Assembly (NCBI GenBank): GCA_040880125.1
Contig: JBBDJB010000024.1
Coordinates: 1 to 64,000, forward strand
Length of the DNA stretch: 64,000 nucleotides
Source: JBBDJB01 sp040880125
GTDB lineage: Bacteria; Planctomycetota; Planctomycetia; Pirellulales; JBBDJB01
Direction of reading: 5' to 3'
Shown one piece after another: positions 37,799 to 46,740 of this stretch (the stretch's first letter is position 1; each line of letters begins with the position of its first letter). Made by a program: the position numbers and the translations under genes. The notes under the pieces are model-generated. The model saw only the letters and a program-made list of their open reading frames with translations. It was not told the origin of the DNA and ran no database searches.

Positions 37799-38833
37799 CT
37801 AGGTCAGGCTCTCGATCGTCCCGATGTAAAACAGCGCCAGGCGGAAGATCAACAGCACCAATATTCCCGCCACCATGGCCCAGACGGCGAAGCCGGCCAC
37901 CACCGCAAAGACCTTCGTCGCCGTGCGAGTCTGGTCCTCGTAGCTCGCCGCCAGGTTGCCTAGCGACTCGACGATCCGACCGCCAGTCTCGGCTACCTCC
38001 AGCGCGTCGACGAATTCTTGACGAAACGCGCCAGTGCGGCGAAATGCCTCGTGGATCATGCTGCCGGAGTTCAAGTCCTCGATCACCTGATCGGCGTGAC
38101 GGGCGTAGTAGTCGTTGCGCGTGCTGCGAAGCGCCGTCGCCACCACTTTTCGAACATCCAAATCCACGTTCATCAACAGGTGCAGCATCCGGGCGACGTG
38201 CGCTTCGGCCATGATTCGCAGTGCGCCGCCCACCGCCGGCAGCCGCATCGCCAGGTTTTGTAGCGGCCGCGTCCACAGCATTCCACGGCTGACCGCCCGC
38301 ACGGCCAATGCGCCCGCGACGAACAACCCGGTTACGAGCAAGGCATAGATCAACAGGCCGCTGTTGCCGACCAGGCCCCAACCGAGCGGGTCGATGCCCT
38401 CGCCGCCGGGCCGCTGCCCGATGATGCCCATCACCCAGATCAGAAAGCCGACGATCAGGATGGCCGCGATGAGCTGGATCGCCGGCCACGCGATGGCTCC
38501 GAGAAACAGCCGGCGCATGCGGAGGCGGAACTCGTAGTGGTCGGCCAGTTGGCGGTAAATCTCCTGCATGCCGCCGCTGACTTCGCCCACTTCCACCAGG
38601 TCGCGGAAGAGCTGGGGAAACTGCCCGGCGTGGCGGTCAAGCGCATCGCTGATGCTGTGGCCTTCGGCGACGGCCTGACTGATGTCGCGCATCGCCGGCC
38701 GCATGCGGGGGGAGGCCGACTCGGCTTCGCGGGCCCAAACGCGGCGCGTATCGAGCCCGGCGTCGGTGGCCACGGCCAGTCGACGACAGAGCCGTGTCAG
38801 CTCGCCCTGCGAGATACGCTGGGTGAATATCAT
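37799..38833 (-). CDS. Type II secretion system F family protein
   Basis: This inner-membrane platform protein belongs to the GspF/PilC class, which works with a secretion or pilus ATPase. Two repeats of the T2SSF domain are visible. The first is at residues 8-125 (FPQLFRDLVEVGEVSGGMQEIYRQLA), followed by membrane helices LIAAILIVGFLIWVMGII and LLIYALLVTGLFVAGALAV. The second is at about 210-310 (FVDALEVAETGGRIVESLGNL), with a final pair of helices. At 344 residues it is slightly shorter than the 400 typical of the family. I start at ATG 38833; a GTG at 38839 is the alternative. No partner secretion genes are nearby. Confidence 0.85.
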   Translation of the reverse strand: MIFTQRISQGELTRLCRRLAVATDAGLDTRRVWAREAESASPRMRPAMRDISQAVAEGHSISDALDRHAGQFPQLFRDLVEVGEVSGGMQEIYRQLADHYEFRLRMRRLFLGAIAWPAIQLIAAILIVGFLIWVMGIIGQRPGGEGIDPLGWGLVGNSGLLIYALLVTGLFVAGALAVRAVSRGMLWTRPLQNLAMRLPAVGGALRIMAEAHVARMLHLLMNVDLDVRKVVATALRSTRNDYYARHADQVIEDLNSGSMIHEAFRRTGAFRQEFVDALEVAETGGRIVESLGNLAASYEDQTRTATKVFAVVAGFAVWAMVAGILVLLIFRLALFYIGTIESLT

Positions 38834-39148
38834 TGCCACTGCCGAAATGGGCGCGTCGGAGAACCAGCACGTTAGCTTAGTCGGCTGCGAGGACGGCGGC
38901 CAGCCGTTTGCTTGGCGCGCGGAGTTCTAGCCGATCCATGCGTCGGCAAATTGAAACAGGCACCTCACATCTACCAGTGCCGCGGAGATTTTGCTGCCGA
39001 TGATCGGAGCCAGTCCCATTTTTCGACAGCTCCTCGGCGCGAGACGCCGCATAGCCGGTCTGGAGTCGCCGGGCGAGGTCGACTATCATGCACGCCGACG
39101 CGAAGGCACGTTTTCCCGATCATTTTGCCAAATAACCTGCGACGCGAC
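38834..39148. other. Divergent intergenic region
   Basis: These 315 bases lie between the divergent secretion gene and gmd. They should hold both promoters, but I see no box pair I would defend. No repeat or RNA gene is recognised. Confidence 0.35.
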
Positions 39149-40225
39149 ATGCAATCGATGCAAAAGCTCCCCCCCAGGAACGGCAAGCGGGCGTTGATCA
39201 CCGGGATCACCGGCCAGGACGGATCCTATCTCTCGGAGCTCTTGCTGCAAAAGGGCTACGAAGTATGGGGGATGATCCGCACTTCCTCGTCGTTCAATCT
39301 CGGCCGCATCGACCACATCTACCAGGACCCCCACGAGCCGGACGTCCGGCTGCATCTGCGCTATGGCGACTTAAACGACGCCTCGTCGATCAACCACATC
39401 CTCAAGGTGGTCCGGCCCGACGAGATCTACAATCTCGGCGCGCAGTCGCACGTGAAAGTGTCGTTCGAGGTGCCTGAATACACTGGCGAGGTCACGGGGC
39501 TGGGGACGGTGCGGGTGCTGGAGGCGATGCGCGAGCTGGGGCTGGAGTCGCGGTTCTACCAGGCGTCTTCGTCGGAGCTGTTCGGCAAGGCGCTGGAGGC
39601 CCCGCAGCGCGAGACGACGCCCTTCTATCCCCGCAGCCCTTACGCGGCCGCCAAGGCGTACGCGTTTCACATCACGCGAAACTATCGCGAGTCGTACGGG
39701 ATCTTCGCGGTCAACGGCATTCTGTTCAATCACGAGTCGCCCCGCCGCGGCGAGACTTTCGTCACGCGGAAGATCACCCGGGCGGTCGCGCAGATCGTCC
39801 ACGGCAAGCAGGACCGGCTGTACCTGGGCAATCTCGACTCGCGCCGCGACTGGGGCTTCGCGGGCGACTATGTCGAGGCGATGTGGGTGATGCTGCAGAC
39901 CGACGTGCCGGAGGATTACGTCATCGCCACCGGCGAGACCCACTCGGTCCGCGAGTTCTGCACGCTGGCCTTCGGCGAGGCCGGCCTGCCGCTGGAATGG
40001 GAAGGCCAGGGCGTGAATGAGAAGGGCGTCGGGCCGGACGGCCGCGTGCTGGTGGAGATCGACACCAGCTACTTCCGACCCGCCGAGGTCGACAACCTGT
40101 GGGGCGACGCCACCAAGGCCCGGCAGCAGCTCGGCTGGGCACCGACCGTGCACTTCGAGGAGCTGGTACGCCTGATGGTCCAGCACGACCTGCAGGTCGC
40201 CGCCGGCGAGTCGGTGACGACGTAA
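39149..40225 (+). CDS. gmd: GDP-mannose 4,6-dehydratase
   Basis: The enzyme converts GDP-mannose to GDP-4-keto-6-deoxymannose, the step toward GDP-fucose or GDP-rhamnose and perosamine. It uses NADP and the product of manC. The Rossmann motif is ALITGITGQDGSYLSELLLQ at residues 15-34. RTSSSFNLGRIDHIYQDPHE, YNLGAQSHVKVSFEVPEYT and the active-site YPRSPYAAAKAYAFH (Tyr-x-x-x-Lys) are all present, and LFNHESPRRGETFVTRKITR is the tell-tale Gmd segment. I start at ATG 39149 (358 residues), because the longer frame has no homologous N-terminal part. Confidence 0.96.
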   Translation: MQSMQKLPPRNGKRALITGITGQDGSYLSELLLQKGYEVWGMIRTSSSFNLGRIDHIYQDPHEPDVRLHLRYGDLNDASSINHILKVVRPDEIYNLGAQSHVKVSFEVPEYTGEVTGLGTVRVLEAMRELGLESRFYQASSSELFGKALEAPQRETTPFYPRSPYAAAKAYAFHITRNYRESYGIFAVNGILFNHESPRRGETFVTRKITRAVAQIVHGKQDRLYLGNLDSRRDWGFAGDYVEAMWVMLQTDVPEDYVIATGETHSVREFCTLAFGEAGLPLEWEGQGVNEKGVGPDGRVLVEIDTSYFRPAEVDNLWGDATKARQQLGWAPTVHFEELVRLMVQHDLQVAAGESVTT

Positions 40226-40244
40226 CGCCGGTCGGGTTGGCCGC

Positions 40245-40463
40245 TCAGCGAGTCGGCGACGCCCAATTGGCTTCCGGGCCGGCAAATACCAGATCGACGG
40301 CCTGTTCGCGCTGCGTCTTGCAATCGGCCGGAACCGGCGCGGGTGCGGTGCGAAGCCGCGTGGAACGCTTAGGCAGAGCCTTTCGCTTCGCAGCCAGCGC
40401 CAAACCGCGGGGCTGTAACAGTGGGAAGCCTGCGTATCCGGTTCTCAGGTCGGCCAGTGTCAT
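40245..40463 (-). CDS. Possible 72-residue hypothetical protein
   Basis: This short basic protein starts MTLADLRTGYAGFPLLQPRG and contains a Lys/Arg/Ala/Pro stretch before a hydrophobic end. In its favour, GAGGAG lies eight bases before the ATG on the minus strand. I know no family for it and cannot exclude chance. It is convergent with gmd. Confidence 0.35.
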   Translation of the reverse strand: MTLADLRTGYAGFPLLQPRGLALAAKRKALPKRSTRLRTAPAPVPADCKTQREQAVDLVFAGPEANWASPTR

Positions 40464-41293
40464 CGCTCCATCTCCTCGCTTGCCGTCGTGGTTGTACTTG
40501 CTGTCGATCGCCCGACGCGACTGAAGGATCTAAAACGCAACCGGCGCGCCAAACGCCCCTGGGCGCGCGGAGTCGCGCTTTGTGGCTGGGCTTTGAGCGG
40601 GCAATCCGCGGCATCCAAAGCCGCATTTCCCCGCAGTTTCGGAGGGTTTTTCGCGCGGTCAGTGCGGTCGGCCGGTTTCGATTGGGGCGTTGCCGTCGCA
40701 CCGCGGCGGCCGCGTGGAAAGGGCAGGGTGGTGTTCCAAGGCGGGACGCCGCGTCTCACTCTGAGAGCCCGATCCGGCAGCCGAAGCGGCGGTCCCAGTC
40801 GCCGGGAATTGGCCGCTGGGAATTGAAGGGCACGGCCGCACCGTGACAAGGGTATGTTTGGCCTGGCGCCTACACCGCCGGCGGTGTGCCGGACCTCATC
40901 CGAGTGGCGGCCAAATGATCGGGACGGCTTCTTGGCGAGAAGGGGGTCTTCCGGCCCTCCAGCAGCCTGCCGGAAAATCCAGCACAAACTTCCCGGCCGG
41001 GCCGGTATCGGCTTGACCCATCCCACGAAGCGGCCGACGATCCTCTGGAAAAGCCGCCACTCGGTGGGCTTCGCCCAGTCGTTGCCGACCGAGGTGCTTT
41101 CGGTTTGCCCGGCTGCGGCAGCGACTTTGGCCGAGGGGTTCGCCCAATTTTGCCAAGATGCCCGGCGGCGGGAGTTGCGGATTTGGCGGGCGAGACGATG
41201 CTAGGGGAATACAACTTGTCGATTCGGTGTTAGATTTCACTCGGCCTTTCGCCTTGGGCCGCGACGGGGGGTTCGGCTCCAGATGAGGATTGC
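40464..41293. other. Long stretch without a recognised gene
   Basis: About 830 bases of high-GC sequence lie between the short gene above and the ATP-grasp gene. Several frames are open on both strands, as expected at this GC content. None has the signal, hydrophobicity or motif pattern of a real protein. It may be decayed coding sequence or a regulatory spacer. I see no palindromic repeat of the families found elsewhere. Confidence 0.4.
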
Positions 41294-42340
41294 ATGAAAA
41301 TCGGGTTTGTCGTTAATGACGTGGCCACAGAGCAGGCGGGCTACACCACCACCCGGCTGGCGATGTCGGCCACCAACCGCGGCCACGAAGCGTGGCTGAT
41401 GGGCGTGGGCGATTTGGCCTACGATCCCGACGATACCGTCTCGGCGCGCGCTCGCCGCGCCCCGAAGCAGAAATACAAATCGCAGCAGCTCTTCCTGAGC
41501 GACCTCCAGGGCCCGCGGGCGGAGTACCAGCGGGTCAATGTTGGCGACCTCGACGTGCTGTTGCTGCGTAATGATCCTGCCGAAGACCACCGCAAGCGGA
41601 CCTGGGCGCAGACGGCGGGTATCACGTTCGGCCGGGCGGCCATGGGCCGCGGGGTGATCGTGCTGAATGACCCCAACAGCCTGGCCGGCGCCGTTAACAA
41701 GATGTACTTCCAGTTGTTTCCGAAGGAGGTTCGTCCGGACACGCTCATCACCCGCGATCGGGACGAGATCAAGGCCTTCGCCCGGGAACACGGCGGCGAC
41801 ATCGTCATCAAGCCGCTGCAAGGCTCCGGCGGCGAAGGGGTGTTCCTCATACGCAAGAATGATTTGGGCAACTTGAACCAAATCATCGAGGCGGTGAGCC
41901 GCGACGGCTACGTCGTGGCGCAGGAGTACCTGCACGAAGCGACCGAAGGCGACGTGCGGCTGTTCATGATGAACGGCGAGCCGCTCCGATATAAGGGTAA
42001 GTTCGCGGCCTTCCGGCGGTTACGGGCCAGCGACGATATCCGGAGCAACATTCACGCCGGCGGGACTAAGGCCGCCGCGGAAGTCGACGACCGCATGCTC
42101 CGCATCGCCGAAATCGTGCGGCCCAAGCTCGTCAACGACGGCATGTTCCTGGTCGGCCTGGATATCGTGGGCGACAAGCTGATGGAGATCAACGTGTTCA
42201 GCCCCGGCGGGTTAGGCAGCGCGCAGAGCTTCGAGGGCGTGAATTTTCCTGCGGCCGTCATTATGGCCCTGGAGCGCAAAGTGCAGTATATGGGCTACTA
42301 CCAGCGAAACTTCAACAACATCGACATGGCAACGCTGTAA
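41294..42340 (+). CDS. ATP-grasp ligase, glutathione synthetase-like
   Basis: This 348-residue cytosolic enzyme has the GshB fold. The N-terminal domain starts MKIGFVVNDVATEQAGYTTT. The linker NDPNSLAGAVNKMYFQLFP, the ATP-grasp glycine loop IVIKPLQGSGGEGVFLI, the strand VAQEYLHEATEGDVRLFMMNGE, and the metal-binding LVGLDIVGDKLMEINVFSPGGL are all visible. It should join a carboxylate to an amine using ATP. Glutathione synthesis is possible, but no gamma-glutamylcysteine ligase is nearby. It is followed after 54 bases by a kinase and then a phosphatase, suggesting that the ligase or its product is under phosphorylation control. Confidence 0.82.
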   Translation: MKIGFVVNDVATEQAGYTTTRLAMSATNRGHEAWLMGVGDLAYDPDDTVSARARRAPKQKYKSQQLFLSDLQGPRAEYQRVNVGDLDVLLLRNDPAEDHRKRTWAQTAGITFGRAAMGRGVIVLNDPNSLAGAVNKMYFQLFPKEVRPDTLITRDRDEIKAFAREHGGDIVIKPLQGSGGEGVFLIRKNDLGNLNQIIEAVSRDGYVVAQEYLHEATEGDVRLFMMNGEPLRYKGKFAAFRRLRASDDIRSNIHAGGTKAAAEVDDRMLRIAEIVRPKLVNDGMFLVGLDIVGDKLMEINVFSPGGLGSAQSFEGVNFPAAVIMALERKVQYMGYYQRNFNNIDMATL

Positions 42341-42394
42341 GCGGATTTTGCAAAACCGGTAGCTAGGCGGCGTGCGACCAAAGTAAGTGAACGA

Positions 42395-43702
42395 GTGATC
42401 AAGACACGGCAAAAACTCGGCAAATACCGGATCGAGCGGCGACTGGGCCATGGCGGCTTCGCGACCGTCTATCAGGCCCTCGACACGATTGAAGGCGTGC
42501 GCGTGGCGCTGAAGGTGCCCCACGCGGACGTCATGCGCGAAGAGGAGCTTGAAGACTTCAAGCGCGAGGTGCGGCTGGCCGCCAAGCTCGATCACCCGAA
42601 CATTCTGCCGCTGAAGAACGCCACGTTCATCGACGGGCACTTCGTAATCACCTTTGCGCTGGGCGAGAAGACGCTGGCCGAACGACTGCAGAAGCGGGTC
42701 TCGGTGCGCACCGCGCTGGACTATGCCGAGCAGATGCTCGAAGGGGTCGCCTACGCACACCGGCACCGCATCATCCATTGCGACGTGAAGCCGGAAAACT
42801 TGATCCTGTTCCCCGGCAACCGGCTGCGGCTCACCGATTTTGGCATCTCGAAGCTCGCCATGCGCACGGTGCGCGCCTCCGGATCCGGAACGGTGGGCTA
42901 CGTGGCGCCCGAGCAGGCCATGGGCAAGCCGTCGTTCAAATCGGACGTCTTCTCGATCGGGTTGGTTCTCTACCGCATGCTCGCCGGGCATCTGCCCGAG
43001 TGGCCGTACGAATGGCCGCCGATGGGACACCAGCGTCTGTTGAGCCGAACGCATCCGGACCTGGTTGATTTCCTTCGCAAGGCGCTCGAGGTCGATCCGC
43101 GCAAGCGCTATGCCGATGCCGACCAGATGCTCGCTGCCCTGCGACGTATTAAGCGGCGCGTCTTGCGGCAGGCCGGCAACTCCACGGGCACGAAGCGGCA
43201 AAGGGATACCACGAAAAACCGCGACTGGAAGACCGTCCGCCGCCGGCAGTTTCAGAAGCAGTACGGTAAGCTGCTGCACACGCACCATCATTGCAAGCAT
43301 TGCGATGGGCCGGTGTCCGAGGCGATGCAGGCGTGCCCCTGGTGCGGCAAGCCGCGCCGCAAGCATCACGGCGGCACGCGCTTTCCCGCCCAATGTCCGC
43401 GGTGCGAGCGCGGGCTGAAGCTCGACTGGATTTATTGTCCCTGGTGCTTCGGGGCGGGCTTCGAACCGATGTCCAACCGCCATTTCTCCGACGTGCGGTA
43501 CGATGCCCGCTGCGCCAACCCGCGCTGCACTCGGAAGGATCTGATGCCCTTTATGCGGTATTGCCCTTGGTGCCGCACGAAGGTCCGGCGAAAATGGAAA
43601 ATCCCCGGAACCAGCGAGAAGTGCCAGTCGTGCGGCTGGGGCGTCCTCTCCGCGTTCTGGCGCTACTGTCCTTGGTGTGCCAAGACACAGGCCGAGCGAT
43701 GA
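42395..43702 (+). CDS. Ser/Thr protein kinase with C-terminal zinc ribbons
   Basis: This 435-residue cytosolic kinase has no membrane helix. The catalytic domain spans about residues 10-260. It shows the Gly-rich loop RLGHGGFATVYQAL, the catalytic loop HCDVKPENLI near 128 (Cys in place of the Arg of HRD), DFGISKL near 148 and the APE-like VAPEQAM. From about residue 305 there is a tail with four pairs of zinc-ribbon-like motifs: CKHC with CPWCGK, CPRC with CPWCFG, CANPRC with CPWCRT, and CQSCGW with CPWCAK. The GTG start is followed by MIKTRQKLGKYRIERRL-type sequence. The stop overlaps the phosphatase ATG by four bases. Zinc-ribbon tails on kinases are uncommon. Confidence 0.9.
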   Translation: MIKTRQKLGKYRIERRLGHGGFATVYQALDTIEGVRVALKVPHADVMREEELEDFKREVRLAAKLDHPNILPLKNATFIDGHFVITFALGEKTLAERLQKRVSVRTALDYAEQMLEGVAYAHRHRIIHCDVKPENLILFPGNRLRLTDFGISKLAMRTVRASGSGTVGYVAPEQAMGKPSFKSDVFSIGLVLYRMLAGHLPEWPYEWPPMGHQRLLSRTHPDLVDFLRKALEVDPRKRYADADQMLAALRRIKRRVLRQAGNSTGTKRQRDTTKNRDWKTVRRRQFQKQYGKLLHTHHHCKHCDGPVSEAMQACPWCGKPRRKHHGGTRFPAQCPRCERGLKLDWIYCPWCFGAGFEPMSNRHFSDVRYDARCANPRCTRKDLMPFMRYCPWCRTKVRRKWKIPGTSEKCQSCGWGVLSAFWRYCPWCAKTQAER

Positions 43703-44550
43703 GGTTGACGCCGATGACCGTCGAGAAGGCGGGGGAAGCCAGGCTCTACGCGAATCAGAACATGGAAGAGGCCGACCTGGTGGCGCTGGCCCAGGGTTCG
43801 GCCGCCGTCTTCTCGTCGCGCTGCCCCGGCAAGCCGTCGGCCAACGAAGACGTTGCCGCGGCCATTCCCTGTACCGACGGTCAAGCAGTACTAATGGTCG
43901 CCGACGGGGTCGGCGGGGGCGCCGGAGGTGAACTGGCCGCCAGCCGCGCCGTCGAAGCGATCCAAAAAGCCATTCAGAAGGCGTCGCGGGAAGGGTGGAA
44001 AATGCGGACCGCCATCCTCAACGGCTTCGAAGAGGCCAACCACAGCGTACAGGAGCTGGGCATCGGCGCCGGCACGACGCTCGCCGTGGTGGAGCTGGAC
44101 GACGGCGTGGTACGGCCCTACCACGTGGGCGACTCCACGATCCTCGTCGTCGGCCAGCGCGGCAAGGTGAAGCTGCAGACGCTCTCGCACTCGCCGGTGG
44201 GATACGCGGTCGAGGCGGGCGTCCTGAACGCCGTCGACGCGATGCACCACGAAGACCGCCACGTGGTGTCCAACTTTATCGGCAGCCCACAAATGCGGAT
44301 CGAGTTGGGGCCGAGCATCAAGCTGGCAGCTCTCGACACGCTACTACTGGCCAGCGACGGACTGCTGGACAACCTGCACCAGGAAGAGATCGTCGAGCGG
44401 CTTCGCAAAGGCTCGCTGTCGGACGTTTCCCGCCGCCTGGCCACCGACTCGACGCAGCGGATGCTCCAGCCGGCCGCCGATCAGCCGTCCAAGCCGGATG
44501 ATCTGACTTTTATCGTTTATCGCCGGCGAAACGGCCGTGCGAGCCGGTAG
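43699..44550 (+). CDS. PP2C-family Ser/Thr phosphatase
   Basis: This phosphatase of about 283 residues belongs to the metal-dependent PPM family and is the natural partner of the overlapping kinase. Metal ligands lie in ANEDVAA, LMVADGVGGGAGGE, LLLASDGLLDNL and PDDLTFIVY. The conserved GAGTTLAVVELDDGVVRPYHVGDS is also present. I use ATG 43699, which overlaps the kinase stop as ATGA; a second ATG five codons later is possible. A palindromic type B repeat begins at the stop codon. Confidence 0.9.
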   Translation: MRLTPMTVEKAGEARLYANQNMEEADLVALAQGSAAVFSSRCPGKPSANEDVAAAIPCTDGQAVLMVADGVGGGAGGELAASRAVEAIQKAIQKASREGWKMRTAILNGFEEANHSVQELGIGAGTTLAVVELDDGVVRPYHVGDSTILVVGQRGKVKLQTLSHSPVGYAVEAGVLNAVDAMHHEDRHVVSNFIGSPQMRIELGPSIKLAALDTLLLASDGLLDNLHQEEIVERLRKGSLSDVSRRLATDSTQRMLQPAADQPSKPDDLTFIVYRRRNGRASR

Positions 44551-44687
44551 TAGCTGAATTCTTGCGCACGTAGGGTCCGCTGTGCGGACCATTGCGCTCA
44601 GTGAAGCAGACATTCCTGTCTGCGCTTGTAGCTGAATTCGCAAGCATTCAGATTGCCCCTCGGTTCGGCTGAACGCTCGATCGCAGC
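44550..44687. repeat. Cluster of type A and type B palindromic repeats
   Basis: A half type B repeat (GTAGCTGAATTCTTGCG) starts at 44550. A shortened type A hairpin is at 44606-44623 (GCAGACA, TTCC, TGTCTGC). A second type B copy begins at 44628 (GTAGCTGAATTCGCAAGCATT) and decays before 44687. Confidence 0.7.
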
Positions 44688-44951
44688 GAAAAGGGGGACA
44701 GGCTCGAATGGCACGGGAACTTTTCTAATCCGTTACCATACAATCAGTTGGTTATGCTGTCGCAGCACTGCTGCATTTGTTTGGAGATTGGTGCTGAATT
44801 GTACTTCGCTACCCGCGCCGCTGAATGAGCCGTTTTGCGGCGCCGAACGAATTACTCGCATGATAATAGCGGTGCAGCAGTAGCATTGCTTCGTCGTTGA
44901 AAACAAAGGCTTTACGAAAGTTCCCGTGCCATTCGGGAATGTCCCCTTTTC
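44688..44951. mobile_element. MITE-like element with 35-base inverted ends
   Basis: A segment of about 264 bases is bounded by imperfect terminal inverted repeats. The left end (44688-44725) and the reverse complement of the right end (44916-44951) share AAAAGGGG and ACA followed by CGAATGGCACGGGAACTTT, with a few mismatches between. It is noticeably richer in A and T than its surroundings and encodes no transposase. It would be a non-autonomous element moved in trans. I see no clear target duplication. Confidence 0.6.
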
Positions 44952-45066
44952 ACGGCCCCCCCTTCGCACGGTCCACCACACGCAGCGCGTCCCAAACTCT
45001 GGCCAGCACGTCGCACGCCGCTCCGCGCAACCGGCACGATCGACACCGGCGGCGAACTTCACACCT

Positions 45067-45103
45067 CCGTGCCACGCTCACGCCACCGTGCCACGCTCAC
45101 GCC
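45067..45103. repeat. Two tandem 18-base repeats
   Basis: CCGTGCCACGCTCACGCC occurs at 45067-45084 and again at 45086-45103, with one base between. It lies in the leader region upstream of the AAA ATPase gene. Confidence 0.8.
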
Positions 45104-45120
45104 TCGGCGGTGACCTACGT

Positions 45121-45148
45121 TTGAGCATCGCTAGGAACACGATATTCT
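45121..45148 (+). promoter_or_regulatory. Possible promoter of the AAA ATPase gene
   Basis: TTGAGC at 45121-45126 and TATTCT at 45143-45148 are spaced 16 bases apart, about 70 bases before the ATG at 45219. Confidence 0.35.
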
Positions 45149-45218
45149 CGCGGATTGCGGCTGGATTCTTCCCCGCCGGCGGCCCGCATTGCGCCCTGGA
45201 TGCAAGGAACATGCGACG

Positions 45219-46550
45219 ATGAACACGACCTCCGTGTCGACCTCGTCCGTTGGCAGCCTGCTGTCGGAACTGATGCTCGACGATGTCTTCCGCCCGGCCG
45301 AGCCGCACAGCATCGAAGAGACCGGCCTCAGCCCGACGCTCATCGAGCAGTTGATCGTCAAGTACCTGCTGGCCGTCGGCAACAGCAGCGGGCGCGACAT
45401 CGCCGAACAGATCTGCCTCCCCTTCGGCATCCTGGAGGGGATTTACCAGGCGCTCCGCACGCGGCAGATCATCACGCACACCGGCTCCGCGCCGCTGAAC
45501 GATTACAACTACGCCCTGACCGAACAGGGACGCGAGCGGGCCCAGAACGCCATGAAAAGCTGCGCCTATGTCGGCCCCGCGCCGGTGCCGCTGGCCGACT
45601 ACGTGATCTCCGTCGAAGCCCAGGCGATCAGCGCCGAGGCCCCCCAGCGCGAGCAGCTCGAAGACGCCTTCCACGATATCTCCGTCGAACCGGACATGTT
45701 CGACTACCTCGGCCCGGCCGTGAACTCCGGCGCGGGCTTGTTCCTCTACGGCTCGCCGGGCAACGGCAAGACCACGCTCGCCAAGCGGATCACCGCCTGC
45801 TTCGGCCAGTGCATCATGATGCCCTACACGCTGGTCGAGGACGGCCAGTTCATCAAGCTGTTCGACGCCGCCTATCACACCCGGGTGGATCACGAAGAGC
45901 ACACGCTGCTCAAATCGGGCGACTTCGACCGCCGCTGGATCAAGGTCCGCCGGCCGACGGTGGTGGTCGGCGGTGAGCTGACGATGAACAACCTGGAGAT
46001 CGAGCACGACCCGGTGTCCAATGTCAGCGAGGCCTCGCTGCAGATGAAGAGCAACTGCGGCTGCCTGTTGATCGACGACTTCGGCCGGCAGCGCGTCGAG
46101 CCGGACGAGCTGCTCAACCGCTGGATCGTGCCGCTGGAGAACCGCATCGACTTTCTCACGCTTTCGACGGGCAAGAAGATCCAGGTGCCCTTCGAGCAGC
46201 TCATCATCTTCTCGACAAACATCGACCCGAAGGAGCTGACCGACGAGGCCTTCCTGCGGCGGATCCCGTACAAGATCGAAGTAGGCGACCCGAACCCCGC
46301 GGAGTTCCGGCGGCTGTTCGAGTCGTACGCCGGGATCTTCCACTGCCAGTTCGACCCGCAGATCGTCGACTATCTCATCGAGACGCACTACCGCCCTCAC
46401 GGGCGTCCTTTGCGTCGCTGCCACCCCCGCGACCTGCTGACGCAGATCCGCAACTACTGCACGTACAACGACCTGCCGATGGAGATGCGTCCCGAGTATT
46501 TCGACCGGGTCGTAAACAGCTACTTCACGGTGGTGTCGGGCGTGGAGTGA
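45219..46550 (+). CDS. AAA family ATPase with winged-helix-like N terminus
   Basis: This 443-residue cytosolic ATPase has a classical P-loop, LYGSPGNGKTTLAKR, near residues 176-190. Walker B is GCLLIDDFGRQRV near 280, followed by sensor and arginine-finger-like segments (LIIFSTNIDPKELTDEAFLRR). Residues 1-110 look like a winged-helix region (LPFGILEGIYQALRTRQIIT and YALTEQGRERAQ). ATG 45219 is preferred to the upstream TTG at 45189 because AAGGA lies ten bases before it. Related ATPases are often seen near pilus or secretion genes, and a GspF-like gene lies 6 kb upstream. The role is unknown. Confidence 0.8.
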   Translation: MNTTSVSTSSVGSLLSELMLDDVFRPAEPHSIEETGLSPTLIEQLIVKYLLAVGNSSGRDIAEQICLPFGILEGIYQALRTRQIITHTGSAPLNDYNYALTEQGRERAQNAMKSCAYVGPAPVPLADYVISVEAQAISAEAPQREQLEDAFHDISVEPDMFDYLGPAVNSGAGLFLYGSPGNGKTTLAKRITACFGQCIMMPYTLVEDGQFIKLFDAAYHTRVDHEEHTLLKSGDFDRRWIKVRRPTVVVGGELTMNNLEIEHDPVSNVSEASLQMKSNCGCLLIDDFGRQRVEPDELLNRWIVPLENRIDFLTLSTGKKIQVPFEQLIIFSTNIDPKELTDEAFLRRIPYKIEVGDPNPAEFRRLFESYAGIFHCQFDPQIVDYLIETHYRPHGRPLRRCHPRDLLTQIRNYCTYNDLPMEMRPEYFDRVVNSYFTVVSGVE

Positions 46551-46740
46551 GGGGGGGCGGCGTTGCTCACGATCTGAGTAACCGACGCTTTTCCTCGATC
46601 GTCTAACTCGAACTGGATTTCACTGGACCGCGTTTCGCATCAAGTGCGGGCCCTCAAGACTGGGTGCTGCGAAGCTGCATTTTTGCTATGCTAAGTCGAC
46701 CTGGACTAGCAGAACACTCGCGATTGGACTGTTGCTTTTT

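Noticed and set aside
40464..41293. A protein gene in the 830-base gap after gmd
   Set aside because: Several frames of 70-190 codons overlap on both strands. None has a ribosome site, homology I recognise or consistent codon bias.
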